Below are positions 32,805 to 41,455 of a stretch of DNA of 49,750 nt, piece by piece. The translations under genes were made by a program, and so were the position numbers. Each line of letters starts with the position of its first letter. Position 1 is the stretch's first letter. The notes beneath the pieces were generated by a model. The model searched no databases. It saw only the letters and a program-made list of their open reading frames with translations, and was not told where the DNA came from. The stretch is from Hoeflea algicola (GTDB taxonomy: Bacteria; Pseudomonadota; Alphaproteobacteria; Rhizobiales; Rhizobiaceae). The stretch lies in contig NZ_JAOVZR010000004.1 in NCBI RefSeq assembly GCF_026619415.1, positions 1 to 49,750 of the forward strand, read 5' to 3'.

Positions 32805-33133
32805 GGCTGCACCTCTTCGCATCGAGCTTGATCGCGCCGCTTCTGGTTGACCTTGTGAGTGACAATCTCGGTATGATCGGGATTTACGCACATACGGTTC
32901 CGGCAAAGGTGATCGAGCTGTTTTTTGCCGGGAATGAACCCATAGACGTGCGTCGCCGTTACGCGATGAACGGCGACAGTCTGACCTCCAAGCTTCATGC
33001 GCGGATAGCCTCCGCCACGCCCGGTACCGGAGTGCGTTCCATTCCAAAGCCAGCAGGGAGTTTCGAGCGGGCCGGGCTTGATTGTTACGTTATCTTTGAT
33101 CCGTGACCATATTTCAGACCTGCGATCGCTCAT
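32801..33133 (-). CDS. HNH endonuclease, homing-type (110 aa)
   Basis: The motif AVHRVTATHVYGFIPGKKQL, DHLCRNRMCVNPDHTEIVTH has the H-N-H pattern and the Cys pair of HNH_3-type nucleases found in intron-free homing genes and phage genomes. It would cut DNA, perhaps to spread itself. The start overlaps the GcrA-like stop (ATGA), so it is well built into the operon rather than freshly inserted. Confidence 0.75.
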   Translation of the reverse strand: MSDRRSEIWSRIKDNVTIKPGPLETPCWLWNGTHSGTGRGGGYPRMKLGGQTVAVHRVTATHVYGFIPGKKQLDHLCRNRMCVNPDHTEIVTHKVNQKRRDQARCEEVQP

Positions 33134-33627
33134 GACTGCACCGAAATGCGGTGATGAAACTCGCAATAGGGCTTGCCTGGTTCCTGGACATCGCACCCGC
33201 AAAACCGGGCATTTGCGCCGGAACCCTCGGCCGGCCATTTGCACATGCCCCGCCCCAGATCCATCAGCGTGACCATCAGCATGTCGGGCCGCGCTATCGG
33301 CGGCTCACTGATCTTTGGCGGTTTTGGCTCGCTGTGTTTCCGCCGCGGCGCAAGTGCAGCCCTGATTGTGGACGTGCGGACAATGCGAGGCGCGCGCGGC
33401 TTTGCCGTTCGCATCTTCCGCTGCCCGTTGCCGCCCTGCCTTGGCAGAAGCGGGCAATCCTTGAATTCGTCCGGCTTGCGATGGTACAGGCTGATGATGC
33501 CATTGCGCACCGCGCCGGGGATCAGTGACGCGATTTGCGAGGATGAATATCCGGGTTCATAGACTTTTTTGATTGCCGCGACTTTCTCGGCAGGGTCCAT
33601 TATTCTCCAGTCTTTGTGAATGGTCAT
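33130..33627 (-). CDS. GcrA-like cell-cycle regulator (165 aa)
   Basis: The N-terminal about 50 residues (KKVYEPGYSSSQIASLIPGA, VRNGIISLYHR) match the GcrA DNA-binding helix-turn-helix, and the C-terminus has MDLGRGMCKWP, FCGCDVQEPGKPYC and EFHHRISVQ as in the GcrA sigma-70-binding end. Host GcrA binds RNA polymerase sigma-70 and GANTC-methylated promoters to control division genes. A phage copy could redirect the host cell cycle or boost its own promoters. Overlaps neighbours by ATGA at both ends. Confidence 0.78.
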   Translation of the reverse strand: MTIHKDWRIMDPAEKVAAIKKVYEPGYSSSQIASLIPGAVRNGIISLYHRKPDEFKDCPLLPRQGGNGQRKMRTAKPRAPRIVRTSTIRAALAPRRKHSEPKPPKISEPPIARPDMLMVTLMDLGRGMCKWPAEGSGANARFCGCDVQEPGKPYCEFHHRISVQS

Positions 33628-33965
33628 AGCTGCATCCCGTTGTAGAGTGCCGGATTATCGACACGGCTTGAAATGTCGTATTCGGTCAATTTCGGCTTGC
33701 CGGTGATTGCCGCATAACGGGCAACGCCGGACAGAACAGTTGTGTGATTGCGTCCGAACCAATCGCCGATCTTTGGAAATGACAGACGCGGGTTTCCTTC
33801 CCTGATCCGGTACATCGCCGCCCATCGCGCCATGATTGCTTTTGACTGCCGTGACGGGCTGAACATGACGTGGATCGGCACGCCGTGCGCGTCGGATTCA
33901 TCAGCAACGATCTTGCGGACGCGAGGTGGAAGTCCGCGCATGATTTCTTGTTCGAGCGCATTCAT
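33624..33965 (-). CDS. DnaA domain IV-like DNA-binding protein (113 aa)
   Basis: The core LSFPKIGDWFGRNHTTVL followed by SGVARY matches the DnaA signature SYPEIG-x-FGG-DHTTVL, the helix-turn-helix that reads DnaA boxes. There is no AAA+ ATPase domain, so it cannot assemble as DnaA does. It may recruit replication to the phage origin or compete for host DnaA boxes. The ATG at 33963-33965 overlaps the methyltransferase stop; the longer frame to 34037 is out-of-frame residue. Confidence 0.75.
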   Translation of the reverse strand: MNALEQEIMRGLPPRVRKIVADESDAHGVPIHVMFSPSRQSKAIMARWAAMYRIREGNPRLSFPKIGDWFGRNHTTVLSGVARYAAITGKPKLTEYDISSRVDNPALYNGMQL

Positions 33966-36076
33966 TCTGCGGCATCCCTGAATTCGGCCAGATGGCTCGC
34001 ATTGGCCCGTGCAATCGCCTCCGCCAATGGCGGGCAAACGCTGTTTCCGGCGCGCCCCACCTGGTCGGATTTGGAGAAGCGGTTGCCCTCTCCATCCGTG
34101 TCGATCCGGTAATCTGGCGGAAATCCCTGCGCGTTGAACAGTTCACGCGGGGTCAGCATCCGCATGCCGATATCGACCATCACCAGCGTTGCCCTGTCGA
34201 TCTCGATGGACACGAACTCGCGTTCATCCCACAGCCCGTGAGCACGCATGAAATCGGCCACCTGCCGGGCGCGTTCATGATGCTCCGGCCCGAAAGGCGG
34301 TGCCGCCAGCGCCGCGCGTGAGAAGCAGAAGCGATCCTTTGTCGTCACCGTGTGCAGCGGGTCGCCGGTCTCCTGTCCGTCTCCGGTGCCGTAATATTTG
34401 GTCAGCGCACCGGTCACCAGCGTGGCATGGCCGCCCCCGGCACACACCGTGCGCGCCGGGGCGTCCACCTCGCTGCCGCGTCGTGCGCTGCCCTTCATCG
34501 ACAGCATGTGGGCGGCCACCACCTGTTGCTGGCTGCCTGCCTGGGTCACTGTCGACAGCGGCTCATGTGCCGCCCGTCCAATCACGCCATTGCCATTGTG
34601 CTGCGCCAGATAGGCCGCCACGGGCGCATGCTTGACGCCACCCGCCACCACGGTGCCCAGCGGAGCACCGGGATCGAGCGCACGCGGCTGCTGGCCTTCC
34701 CGCTCGCCATAACCCGTCTGCACCAGGCTCGCCGCCACACAGGCCAGCCCCGCGCCGCCGGCCGTCACCGTGTGCGAGGGCTGATCCATACCCTGAAACG
34801 GCTTGCCGGAATTGCGCATGGTCATCATGTGCGCGGCAATCACCGCGTTCACATCCTTGGCTGATGCCGTCACCGTGTGCAGCGGATCAGCCGGATCGCG
34901 CACCGATCCGCCTTGCTGCGAATAAGTCATCACCGGGGCAACCATTGCGTGGCGATTCTCAGTGACAACGGTTTGCAGCGGCGCGACGGGATCGGCGCTG
35001 CGGTCGATCCCTCCGTTGCCGTGGCCATAATATGCGGTCAGCGATGGCGCGATCAGGCAAGTATCCGCCTTGGCTGTTACCGTCGCCATCGGCTCGGCCC
35101 CGCCGCGTGGTCGGCTCTGGGCGGCACGCCCGCCACAGCCTGCCAGCACTGGCGCCACCACGGCCTTCTCGCCACGGTTGGCACAGGTTACCGTGCGCAT
35201 CGGCTGGTCAGCATCCTCAAGCCGTGCGCCATGGGTCAGGTTGACCAGAAACGGGCGCGCCGCCTGCAGCACGTAGCGGTCAATGCCGCGCGCCACCCGG
35301 GCGCTGGTATTGGCTGCCAGCGGTCGCACTGATCGCAGCCCATACCGGGCCCAGATCTCGGCCTTGCTGTCGAAAATCGAGGGACAGGGCAACGCCCAGT
35401 CGATGATCTCCGCAGCCGTGCGCCACGGCAACAGCCTGCCCGCTTTCACCGCCTCGCTTTTCGGGTCGCCGTGTGTAGGTTCCGGCCAGGCGATCTTTTG
35501 ACCGTCAAACCGGATCAGGATGAACACCCGCTTGCGGATGGTCGGCGCGCCATAGTCGCAGGCCCGAAGTTCCTTGATCTCGATCTTGCCGCCCAGCCGG
35601 CGCAGTTTCGTGCACCACGCCTTGAAGGTTTCGCCCTTGCGTTCCGGATCGGGCACCAGCCCCTTGTCGGTGGTCATCAGCGGCCCCCAGGTCTGGAATT
35701 CCTCGACGTTCTCGATCGCCACCACGTCGACCCGGCCACCTGATTTCTGGATACGCTCGATCCAGCCCGGAATGATCCACGCCAGATCGCGGATATTGCG
35801 CTGCACAGGCGCGCCGCCCTTGGCCTTGGAGAAGTGCTTGCAGTCGGGCGAAAACCACGCAAACCCGATGTGAGCGTGATTGAAATGGTCGAGCGGATCG
35901 ACCTTGTAGACGTTCTGGCACAGATGTACGGTGTCAGGATGATTGACCGCATGCATGGCCACGGCCACAGGGTCATGGTTGATGGCAAAATCCGGAGAGC
36001 GCCCGAGCGCCATTTCGATCCCGGTAGAAGCACCGCCACCACCCGCAAAGCAGTCAATGATCAGAGTTTTCCTCAT
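33962..36076 (-). CDS. DNA cytosine-5 methyltransferase with nine internal repeats (704 aa)
   Basis: Motif I DCFAGGGGASTGIEMA, catalytic motif SPDCKHFS (C79), ENV motif AIENVEE, motif VIII RKRVFI, and C-terminal ELFNAQGFPPDY and GNSVCPPLAEAI are all present and ordered as in C5 methyltransferases. Between them, about residues 290-590, the unit P(L/M)xTVTA with a following hydrophobic segment repeats nine times, spaced 32-39 residues. This replaces the ordinary target-recognition domain. It modifies cytosines, probably to protect phage DNA from host enzymes. Confidence 0.85.
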   Translation of the reverse strand: MRKTLIIDCFAGGGGASTGIEMALGRSPDFAINHDPVAVAMHAVNHPDTVHLCQNVYKVDPLDHFNHAHIGFAWFSPDCKHFSKAKGGAPVQRNIRDLAWIIPGWIERIQKSGGRVDVVAIENVEEFQTWGPLMTTDKGLVPDPERKGETFKAWCTKLRRLGGKIEIKELRACDYGAPTIRKRVFILIRFDGQKIAWPEPTHGDPKSEAVKAGRLLPWRTAAEIIDWALPCPSIFDSKAEIWARYGLRSVRPLAANTSARVARGIDRYVLQAARPFLVNLTHGARLEDADQPMRTVTCANRGEKAVVAPVLAGCGGRAAQSRPRGGAEPMATVTAKADTCLIAPSLTAYYGHGNGGIDRSADPVAPLQTVVTENRHAMVAPVMTYSQQGGSVRDPADPLHTVTASAKDVNAVIAAHMMTMRNSGKPFQGMDQPSHTVTAGGAGLACVAASLVQTGYGEREGQQPRALDPGAPLGTVVAGGVKHAPVAAYLAQHNGNGVIGRAAHEPLSTVTQAGSQQQVVAAHMLSMKGSARRGSEVDAPARTVCAGGGHATLVTGALTKYYGTGDGQETGDPLHTVTTKDRFCFSRAALAAPPFGPEHHERARQVADFMRAHGLWDEREFVSIEIDRATLVMVDIGMRMLTPRELFNAQGFPPDYRIDTDGEGNRFSKSDQVGRAGNSVCPPLAEAIARANASHLAEFRDAAE

Positions 36077-37713
36077 TCCGCAGCCTCCAGTTCTGCGCGC
36101 GCCGGAAACGAGCGGCCCACGATGTCAATGTGTTTGCGATTTTGCTTGTTCGGCCGAATGCTGATTGTCGTCGGCATGATCAGTTCATCGGTGCGCAACA
36201 GCGCTTCCTCGGTCGTCTTCGGGTATGGCGCCGATCCGCCATGCAGCGACCACCATTGGCAGGCTGCTTGTTTTCGGGTCATTCCGTGTTCAAACGCGAC
36301 CCACTCCCGGTACTCGGAAATACCCGCAATGAAGGTGACGCGAACGCTGTCTGGCATTCCGAGCTTTTCATGCCGATGAAAGCGCCAATCGACCACAGGC
36401 ACCTGTTGCGGACCGACCTTCTCGCCAGACAGGATGCCGACCGACTTCTCGGCTTCCGCTTCGTGTTTTGGCTTTTCCTCGCGCGGAAATTCATGACCAC
36501 AGATTTTGCAGGTGATCGAGTTGATGGCGATCAGTTCCTGGCAGCCGGGGCATTCCTTGGCGCGGACGCTGTCAACGGACACCTTTCCGGTGTCGGCATC
36601 TGGGTTGAACGTCTTGCTCTCGGCGCCTACCGCATCGACCGGGCCATGGCGGCGAATGTTGCCGGCATAGTCGAGGACAAGGCAATTTTCTTTGCCGGGT
36701 GACAGGCGAGTGCCACGGCCGACGATCTGGACATACAAGCCTGTGGAAAGCGTTGGCCTCAACATCACGACCAGATCAACGCCTGGCGCATCAAAGCCGG
36801 TGGTCAGTACCTGGGCGTTGGTCAGGCACTTGATCTCACCAGCCTTGAACCGCCGCAAGATTGAATCTCGCTCACCTGACGGCGTGTCGCCGGTCACTGT
36901 CTCGCAGGATATGCCGCGGCCGCGCATGGCGTCTCGAACATTGAAGGCATGCTTGACGCCGGCACAGAATACCAACCACGACCGGCGCGACTTTCCAAAC
37001 TCGCAGATCTCGGCCACGGCTTGAGCCGTGATCTTGTCAGATGCGTTTTCAAGTTGGGCTGGAACGAACTCCCCGCCCCGCTTCTGAACGTTGGAAACGT
37101 CGATCTCGGTCAACCCGGCCTTGGATACCAACGGCGACAAGAAACCGTCTTCAATACCCTCGGCAACGCCGTATTTATAGACTGTTTCGTCAAAGAGCCG
37201 CGCCGTGCCGCCGTCGAGCCTTCCGGTGTCCATCCGGTACGGCGTGGCGGAGAAGCCACAGACGCGGGCATGCGGCGATTTCGCTGCAATATCGTCAAGA
37301 AGCTGGCGATACATGCCCTCGCCCTTGGACGGGACCAAGTGAGCTTCGTCGATGTGGATCAAGTCGCGCTCACCAAGCAGATCTGCGCGGCGATAAACGG
37401 ACTGGATAGATGCGAATGTAATCCGGTGATGCGCATCGCGGCGACCAAGGCCTGCAGAGTAAATGCCTGCAGGCGCATCGGGCCATACTTTAAGCAAGGC
37501 CATGAAATTCTGCTGGACCAGCTCTCTCACGTGAACAAGCATCAAGACCCGCATTGCCGGGTATTCTTCAAGCAGGGATCGCGTGAGTTCTGCGATCACC
37601 ATACTCTTGCCCGTTCCGGTCGCCATCTCGACAAGTGGATTGCCACCGCCCTTTGACCAGTAGTCTTTGACGGCTGCGATTGCATCGGATTGGTATGGTC
37701 TGAGGGTGATCAT
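36073..37713 (-). CDS. SF2 DEAH helicase with C-terminal zinc ribbon (546 aa)
   Basis: Superfamily 2 motifs are complete: RPYQSDAI (Q-like), MATGTGKSM (I), LIHIDEAHLV (II), CGFSATPYR (III), TTGFDAPGVD (V) and QIVGRGTRLSPGK (VI). After the helicase core, CPGCQELIAINSITCKICGH is a four-Cys zinc ribbon. Such proteins act in DNA repair, replication restart or transcription-coupled processes. ATGA overlaps link it to both neighbours. Confidence 0.85.
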   Translation of the reverse strand: MITLRPYQSDAIAAVKDYWSKGGGNPLVEMATGTGKSMVIAELTRSLLEEYPAMRVLMLVHVRELVQQNFMALLKVWPDAPAGIYSAGLGRRDAHHRITFASIQSVYRRADLLGERDLIHIDEAHLVPSKGEGMYRQLLDDIAAKSPHARVCGFSATPYRMDTGRLDGGTARLFDETVYKYGVAEGIEDGFLSPLVSKAGLTEIDVSNVQKRGGEFVPAQLENASDKITAQAVAEICEFGKSRRSWLVFCAGVKHAFNVRDAMRGRGISCETVTGDTPSGERDSILRRFKAGEIKCLTNAQVLTTGFDAPGVDLVVMLRPTLSTGLYVQIVGRGTRLSPGKENCLVLDYAGNIRRHGPVDAVGAESKTFNPDADTGKVSVDSVRAKECPGCQELIAINSITCKICGHEFPREEKPKHEAEAEKSVGILSGEKVGPQQVPVVDWRFHRHEKLGMPDSVRVTFIAGISEYREWVAFEHGMTRKQAACQWWSLHGGSAPYPKTTEEALLRTDELIMPTTISIRPNKQNRKHIDIVGRSFPARAELEAAE

Positions 37714-37931
37714 CTCAACACCTTCCGTGCGGCCTTCTCGGCATCTTCAAGCGAGCCTTTCGCAGCGATGATTGTGATCATGGCAAGACGCGCCGCCGTC
37801 TTCTGTTCATCGGATGCGTCGGGATGATCGGCGAAAACGGCTTGCCACCGCTGGCGAGCCAATTCGACGGAGTAATCCGGATTTGCGGCAGCAGCCTTGA
37901 GCGCCTTGTTGCGCAACGTGTTCGGCTTCAT
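37710..37931 (-). CDS. Small helical unknown protein (73 aa)
   Basis: MKPNTLRNKALKAAAANPDY starts a helical protein ending KKGSLEDAEKAARKVLR-like. The ATG at 37929-37931 has GGAGG 7 bases upstream, so I prefer it to the GTG at 37935. It lies between two genes by ATGA overlaps and has no recognised family. Confidence 0.6.
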   Translation of the reverse strand: MKPNTLRNKALKAAAANPDYSVELARQRWQAVFADHPDASDEQKTAARLAMITIIAAKGSLEDAEKAARKVLR

Positions 37932-38122
37932 CCCCACACCTCCCGCGCCACGTCACGCAGAGAACGGACAACGCGCAATTCCTGCTCGATGTGCCAGCGT
38001 TTTTTCCAGTAACCATCGCCGATCTGTTTTGCGTCAATGGCGGCGGCGATCATCTGGTTTTCGCGCGCCAATGCGGCTTCAAGCTTTGCGGTTCTGACGT
38101 TGATTGGATCGGTGATTTTCAT
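37928..38122 (-). CDS. Small coiled-coil unknown protein (64 aa)
   Basis: The protein reads MKITDPINVRTAKLEAALAR through DVAREVWG and is almost all helix, with heptad-like spacing. Small genes of this kind between replication genes are common in phages. Function unknown; overlaps both neighbours. Confidence 0.6.
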   Translation of the reverse strand: MKITDPINVRTAKLEAALARENQMIAAAIDAKQIGDGYWKKRWHIEQELRVVRSLRDVAREVWG

Positions 38123-39030
38123 GCCGCATCCCCCGAGAACGTGTCGAGAAGATCGCCGGCAGTCTGATTTTCTTCGGCTGACTGGAGATTGCGAACCGCG
38201 CGCTTGAAATAGGCGGGCTTCAATTCGGTTCCGAGAAACTTACGACCTTCGCGGACGGCGACGACACCCTCGGAACCGATGCCCATGAAAGGAGAATAGA
38301 CCGTCTCGCCCGGGTTGGAATACTGCAGGACGATGCGCTGCGTCAGGTCCAGCGGCATCGGGCAAAGGTGCCGCTCCTCGTCGTTCTTGGCGCCCACGTT
38401 GAGCACGTTCGTCTCGTGGGTATCCATCCAGACCGGGGAAGCCCACTCCTGCCAGACATCGAGCGGAAATTGCGAGGGCGGATGAACGACGGCCGGCGTG
38501 TTTTCCATGGCTTCGTTCCACTTGCGGAACACTGCGATATATTCAGGCATGCCGCCGCCAGTGCGCGCCGCATCGGTCCGGAAATTCTTATAAAGTAGCC
38601 GGTCCGACTTGGTTTTTTGCATCTCCTTGACCGGGCAGCGCCAGATCGTGATCAGTCGGTGAAAGGTCCATCCTTCCTCGACGTGAACGCGGATGCATTC
38701 TCCGGTGAAGTGGTAAAGTCCGCGATCACCCTTCTCGGAACTGTTGGAGTAGAAGACCAGATCCTTGACGTGGATCGCGGTCAGCCGGCCGGGCTTCGTG
38801 ATGCGCAGCTTTTCGCGGATCAGATGCCGATAGGTGGCGAAGAACTCGTCATGGGAATCGACGTTGCCCATATCCCGCTCACTCTCGGAATAAATATAAA
38901 GTGACGAAAACGGAGGTGAGTAAACGGACAGGTCGATTGAATTGGTCGGCATGCCAGCCGTGAATTCCACGGTGTCGGCGTTGTAGGCATTCCATGACGT
39001 GCCAGCGGATTGGTCGAGAACATTGGTCAT
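38119..39030 (-). CDS. Beta-class amino-methyltransferase, SPPF type (303 aa)
   Basis: The motif order is catalytic SVYSPPFSSLYIYS first (about residues 36-49) and SAM-binding YSPFMGIGSEGV last (about 250-261), which is the beta class (as in CcrM and PvuII methyltransferases). SPPF usually means N4-cytosine methylation but N6-adenine cannot be excluded. The long middle part is the target-recognition region. The ATG at 39028-39030 overlaps the helicase stop. Together with the C5 enzyme it gives the phage two DNA marks. Confidence 0.8.
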   Translation of the reverse strand: MTNVLDQSAGTSWNAYNADTVEFTAGMPTNSIDLSVYSPPFSSLYIYSESERDMGNVDSHDEFFATYRHLIREKLRITKPGRLTAIHVKDLVFYSNSSEKGDRGLYHFTGECIRVHVEEGWTFHRLITIWRCPVKEMQKTKSDRLLYKNFRTDAARTGGGMPEYIAVFRKWNEAMENTPAVVHPPSQFPLDVWQEWASPVWMDTHETNVLNVGAKNDEERHLCPMPLDLTQRIVLQYSNPGETVYSPFMGIGSEGVVAVREGRKFLGTELKPAYFKRAVRNLQSAEENQTAGDLLDTFSGDAA

Positions 39031-40472
39031 GCGCTGATCCACGCCGGTAGCGTGGCCTCCTGTTTCGGTTCATAGGTTTGAAGAACTCGGGAATTGGCGG
39101 CCGCTTCGCGCATCGCAATCTGCATCTCGTGCTTCATCGCGAGGTGGTCACCGGACTTGCGGTCAATGACGCGCTTGATCGCCGCCTCGGTGTCGGCCAT
39201 GGCGATATGAACCTCGACTTCGCGCTTTTGCCCGAAGCGCCAGCATCGCCGGATCGCCTGGTAATAGTTCTCGTATGAGAAGCTGAGACCAGCGAAGGCC
39301 ATACGAGCGCAGCCTTGGAGATTCAGCCCGTACCCTGCAATCGATGGTTTTGTGATCAGGACGCGGAGGCTCCCTTGGGCGAATGCATCGAGCCGTGACT
39401 CCTTCAAGGAAAGTTGCATTGATCCGCGCACTTCCTCGGCGCCGGGAATGCGCTCGGCGACAGCATCGGCGTCGTAATCGGTATCGCACCAGATCAGCCA
39501 TTGCTCTTCCGGATCGCTGTCGACACACTCGGCAACAAGATCGGCCCGATCCTGGCAGGTCAGGCGCTTTTCGGCGTGGATCGCGGTGGCAGAGGTGTCG
39601 GGCATGCGGAATAGTCGCTGTTGCCCGGCAAGCTTGCCCTTGGACTCCTCGCCAGCGTTTATCGTCCGGTCGGCCTTGACGGTGTGCTCATAGGTCCGGA
39701 TTTTCGGAAGAACATAGCCGTCATCGGGAAAGCCAAGATCGGACGGCAGCGAGACGCACCGAGACCACGACGCGACCCATCGCCAGAACGCTTTGACGGC
39801 CGGTTTCTTGAGCCGGTATTTGCCCGCGTTCTGTTGATCAGCGATGAACCACCGGGACATCATTTCTGGCGCGTCCATGATGCCGAGAAATGCTGAGTGC
39901 TGACCAAGCTCGGTATGGTCGTTCGGTGCCGGCGTGGCGGTGCAGCAAAGCCGATAGGGTGTCTGCGAAAACAGACTGATCAGCTTGCGCGTGGTGACAC
40001 CGGCGAAGCTCTTGAGGATCGAGCTCTCATCAAGGATCACGCCGCCGAACTGATTGACTAGAAAGTTGTCGATCCGCTCATAGTTGGTGATGTAGATCCT
40101 GGCCGGGCCTTCGATCTCGTCGGCGGTGCGAATGTATTTGGCATCGATGCCGAAGCGCCGGGCCTCGCGTTCATGTTGCGGGCCGACTGCCAGCGGGGCG
40201 AGCATGATGACAGGCTTGTTCGTCTTCTCGACGACCACCCTGCCCCACTCCAAGGCCGAGAACGACTTGCCGAGGCCGGTATCGAGAAACATGGCTGCAC
40301 ACCCGGCATGAAGGGCGAACTCGGTCACGGCGCGTTGATGCGGAAACAAATCGGGGTGCAGGTCGGGGATCTGATCAAAGCCGCGCGGGGTGAAGGCCAC
40401 AGCCTTGCGGGCAATCAGATCGGCATATTCGGGCAAAATGCCCGTATTTGCGGACAGGACATGGCTTGTCAT
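39027..40472 (-). CDS. SNF2-like SF2 helicase (481 aa)
   Basis: The motifs are DLFPHQRAVTEFAL (Q), MFLDTGLGKSFSAL (I), GVILDESSILKSF (II), CCTATPAPNDHTE (III) and AIRRCWRFGQKREVE (VI), as in SNF2-type translocases of phages and restriction systems. It should move on double-stranded DNA using ATP, probably remodelling protein-DNA complexes. It lies between the methyltransferase and the PD-(D/E)XK-like gene with ATGA overlaps. Confidence 0.8.
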   Translation of the reverse strand: MTSHVLSANTGILPEYADLIARKAVAFTPRGFDQIPDLHPDLFPHQRAVTEFALHAGCAAMFLDTGLGKSFSALEWGRVVVEKTNKPVIMLAPLAVGPQHEREARRFGIDAKYIRTADEIEGPARIYITNYERIDNFLVNQFGGVILDESSILKSFAGVTTRKLISLFSQTPYRLCCTATPAPNDHTELGQHSAFLGIMDAPEMMSRWFIADQQNAGKYRLKKPAVKAFWRWVASWSRCVSLPSDLGFPDDGYVLPKIRTYEHTVKADRTINAGEESKGKLAGQQRLFRMPDTSATAIHAEKRLTCQDRADLVAECVDSDPEEQWLIWCDTDYDADAVAERIPGAEEVRGSMQLSLKESRLDAFAQGSLRVLITKPSIAGYGLNLQGCARMAFAGLSFSYENYYQAIRRCWRFGQKREVEVHIAMADTEAAIKRVIDRKSGDHLAMKHEMQIAMREAAANSRVLQTYEPKQEATLPAWISA

Positions 40473-41455
40473 GATGCGCTCCAATCCGCGCTTTCAAGCG
40501 CTTCCAAAGGTTGAGGTGATGATGTTTGCCTATCGCCGCCATCGACCCACTCTCGGCCATCGGGCAGGCGATAGGTGACGGTCTCGGCGCGTTCGTCAGC
40601 GTCGATCTGTTCCGCTGGCACAAGCTCGGGCAAATAGAGGTGGTTAGGACAGCCCGCCAATTGGTCTTCGGTGGTCAGTTCCTGATTGTGACGGACGCAA
40701 AACCACTCGCCATTCTGGACGCAGCCGGAATGCAAGCATGTCCGACAATTGCGCGGCGGGAACTCGCTGCCATGGCAGATGGAATGCGCCGCGCAGTTCC
40801 GGCACTCGTAATGATCCGGCTTGTCGGCGATCCGGACCGGGGCGCGCTGCACGAATTTGATCCGCTCGAGCCGGGCCGCGATGGCCATGGCGTGGGCCGC
40901 GTCGTACTTGATCCGCTCGGCATGGACAGATCCGTCATTGCGGTCGCAACAAACATAGATCGCCCGGGTGAGGCCAAGCAGATGCATGGCGAATTGCGCC
41001 TTGGTCAGATGATCCGGCTTTGCCTCGGCAAGTCCGACTTTGACCACGCGGCGATAAGCTTGTGTGTTGAGCGCGGCCGTGACAACCAGGTGTTTTGTTT
41101 TTGGCGCTTCTTTGACGCCGGTCGCAATGCCATCGATGGGCGAGAAGAAATGTCCGTCCAGCGCATGAACGGCGTGGTAATTGCCGGTTGCGAGATCGAC
41201 CGTCTCGACGCTCACGCCGGTATCGGTCAGCCATTTGATCAGCAGCGGCTTGACGGCCATGGCGATATCGCCAGCGCGGTTCCATCGAGCGGGACGGCAC
41301 TGATCTCGATTGGCCCACCGGAAGCCGTACCAGATAGACCGCTCGCACGGCTTGCCGATGTCCGCGAGCGACATGCGGACCGGGCGCGCCTTGGGCCGGT
41401 CAACCGCCTCGATTGCATCGACGGTCGGATTGAGGGGTGCGGGGAACGCGGTCAT
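40469..41455 (-). CDS. Probable PD-(D/E)XK nuclease with Cys clusters (328 aa)
   Basis: The region HFFSPIDGIATGVKEAPKTK followed by LAEAKPDHLTKAQFAMHLLG shows Asp, then Glu-Ala-Lys and a Gln/Met helix, as in PD-(D/E)XK nucleases of phage recombination. The C-terminal part has ECRNCAAHSICHG and NCRTCLHSGC, which may bind zinc or an iron-sulphur cluster, like Cas4-type exonucleases. It lies next to the SNF2-like helicase. The catalytic assignment is my reading, not proven. Confidence 0.55.
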   Translation of the reverse strand: MTAFPAPLNPTVDAIEAVDRPKARPVRMSLADIGKPCERSIWYGFRWANRDQCRPARWNRAGDIAMAVKPLLIKWLTDTGVSVETVDLATGNYHAVHALDGHFFSPIDGIATGVKEAPKTKHLVVTAALNTQAYRRVVKVGLAEAKPDHLTKAQFAMHLLGLTRAIYVCCDRNDGSVHAERIKYDAAHAMAIAARLERIKFVQRAPVRIADKPDHYECRNCAAHSICHGSEFPPRNCRTCLHSGCVQNGEWFCVRHNQELTTEDQLAGCPNHLYLPELVPAEQIDADERAETVTYRLPDGREWVDGGDRQTSSPQPLEALESADWSAS

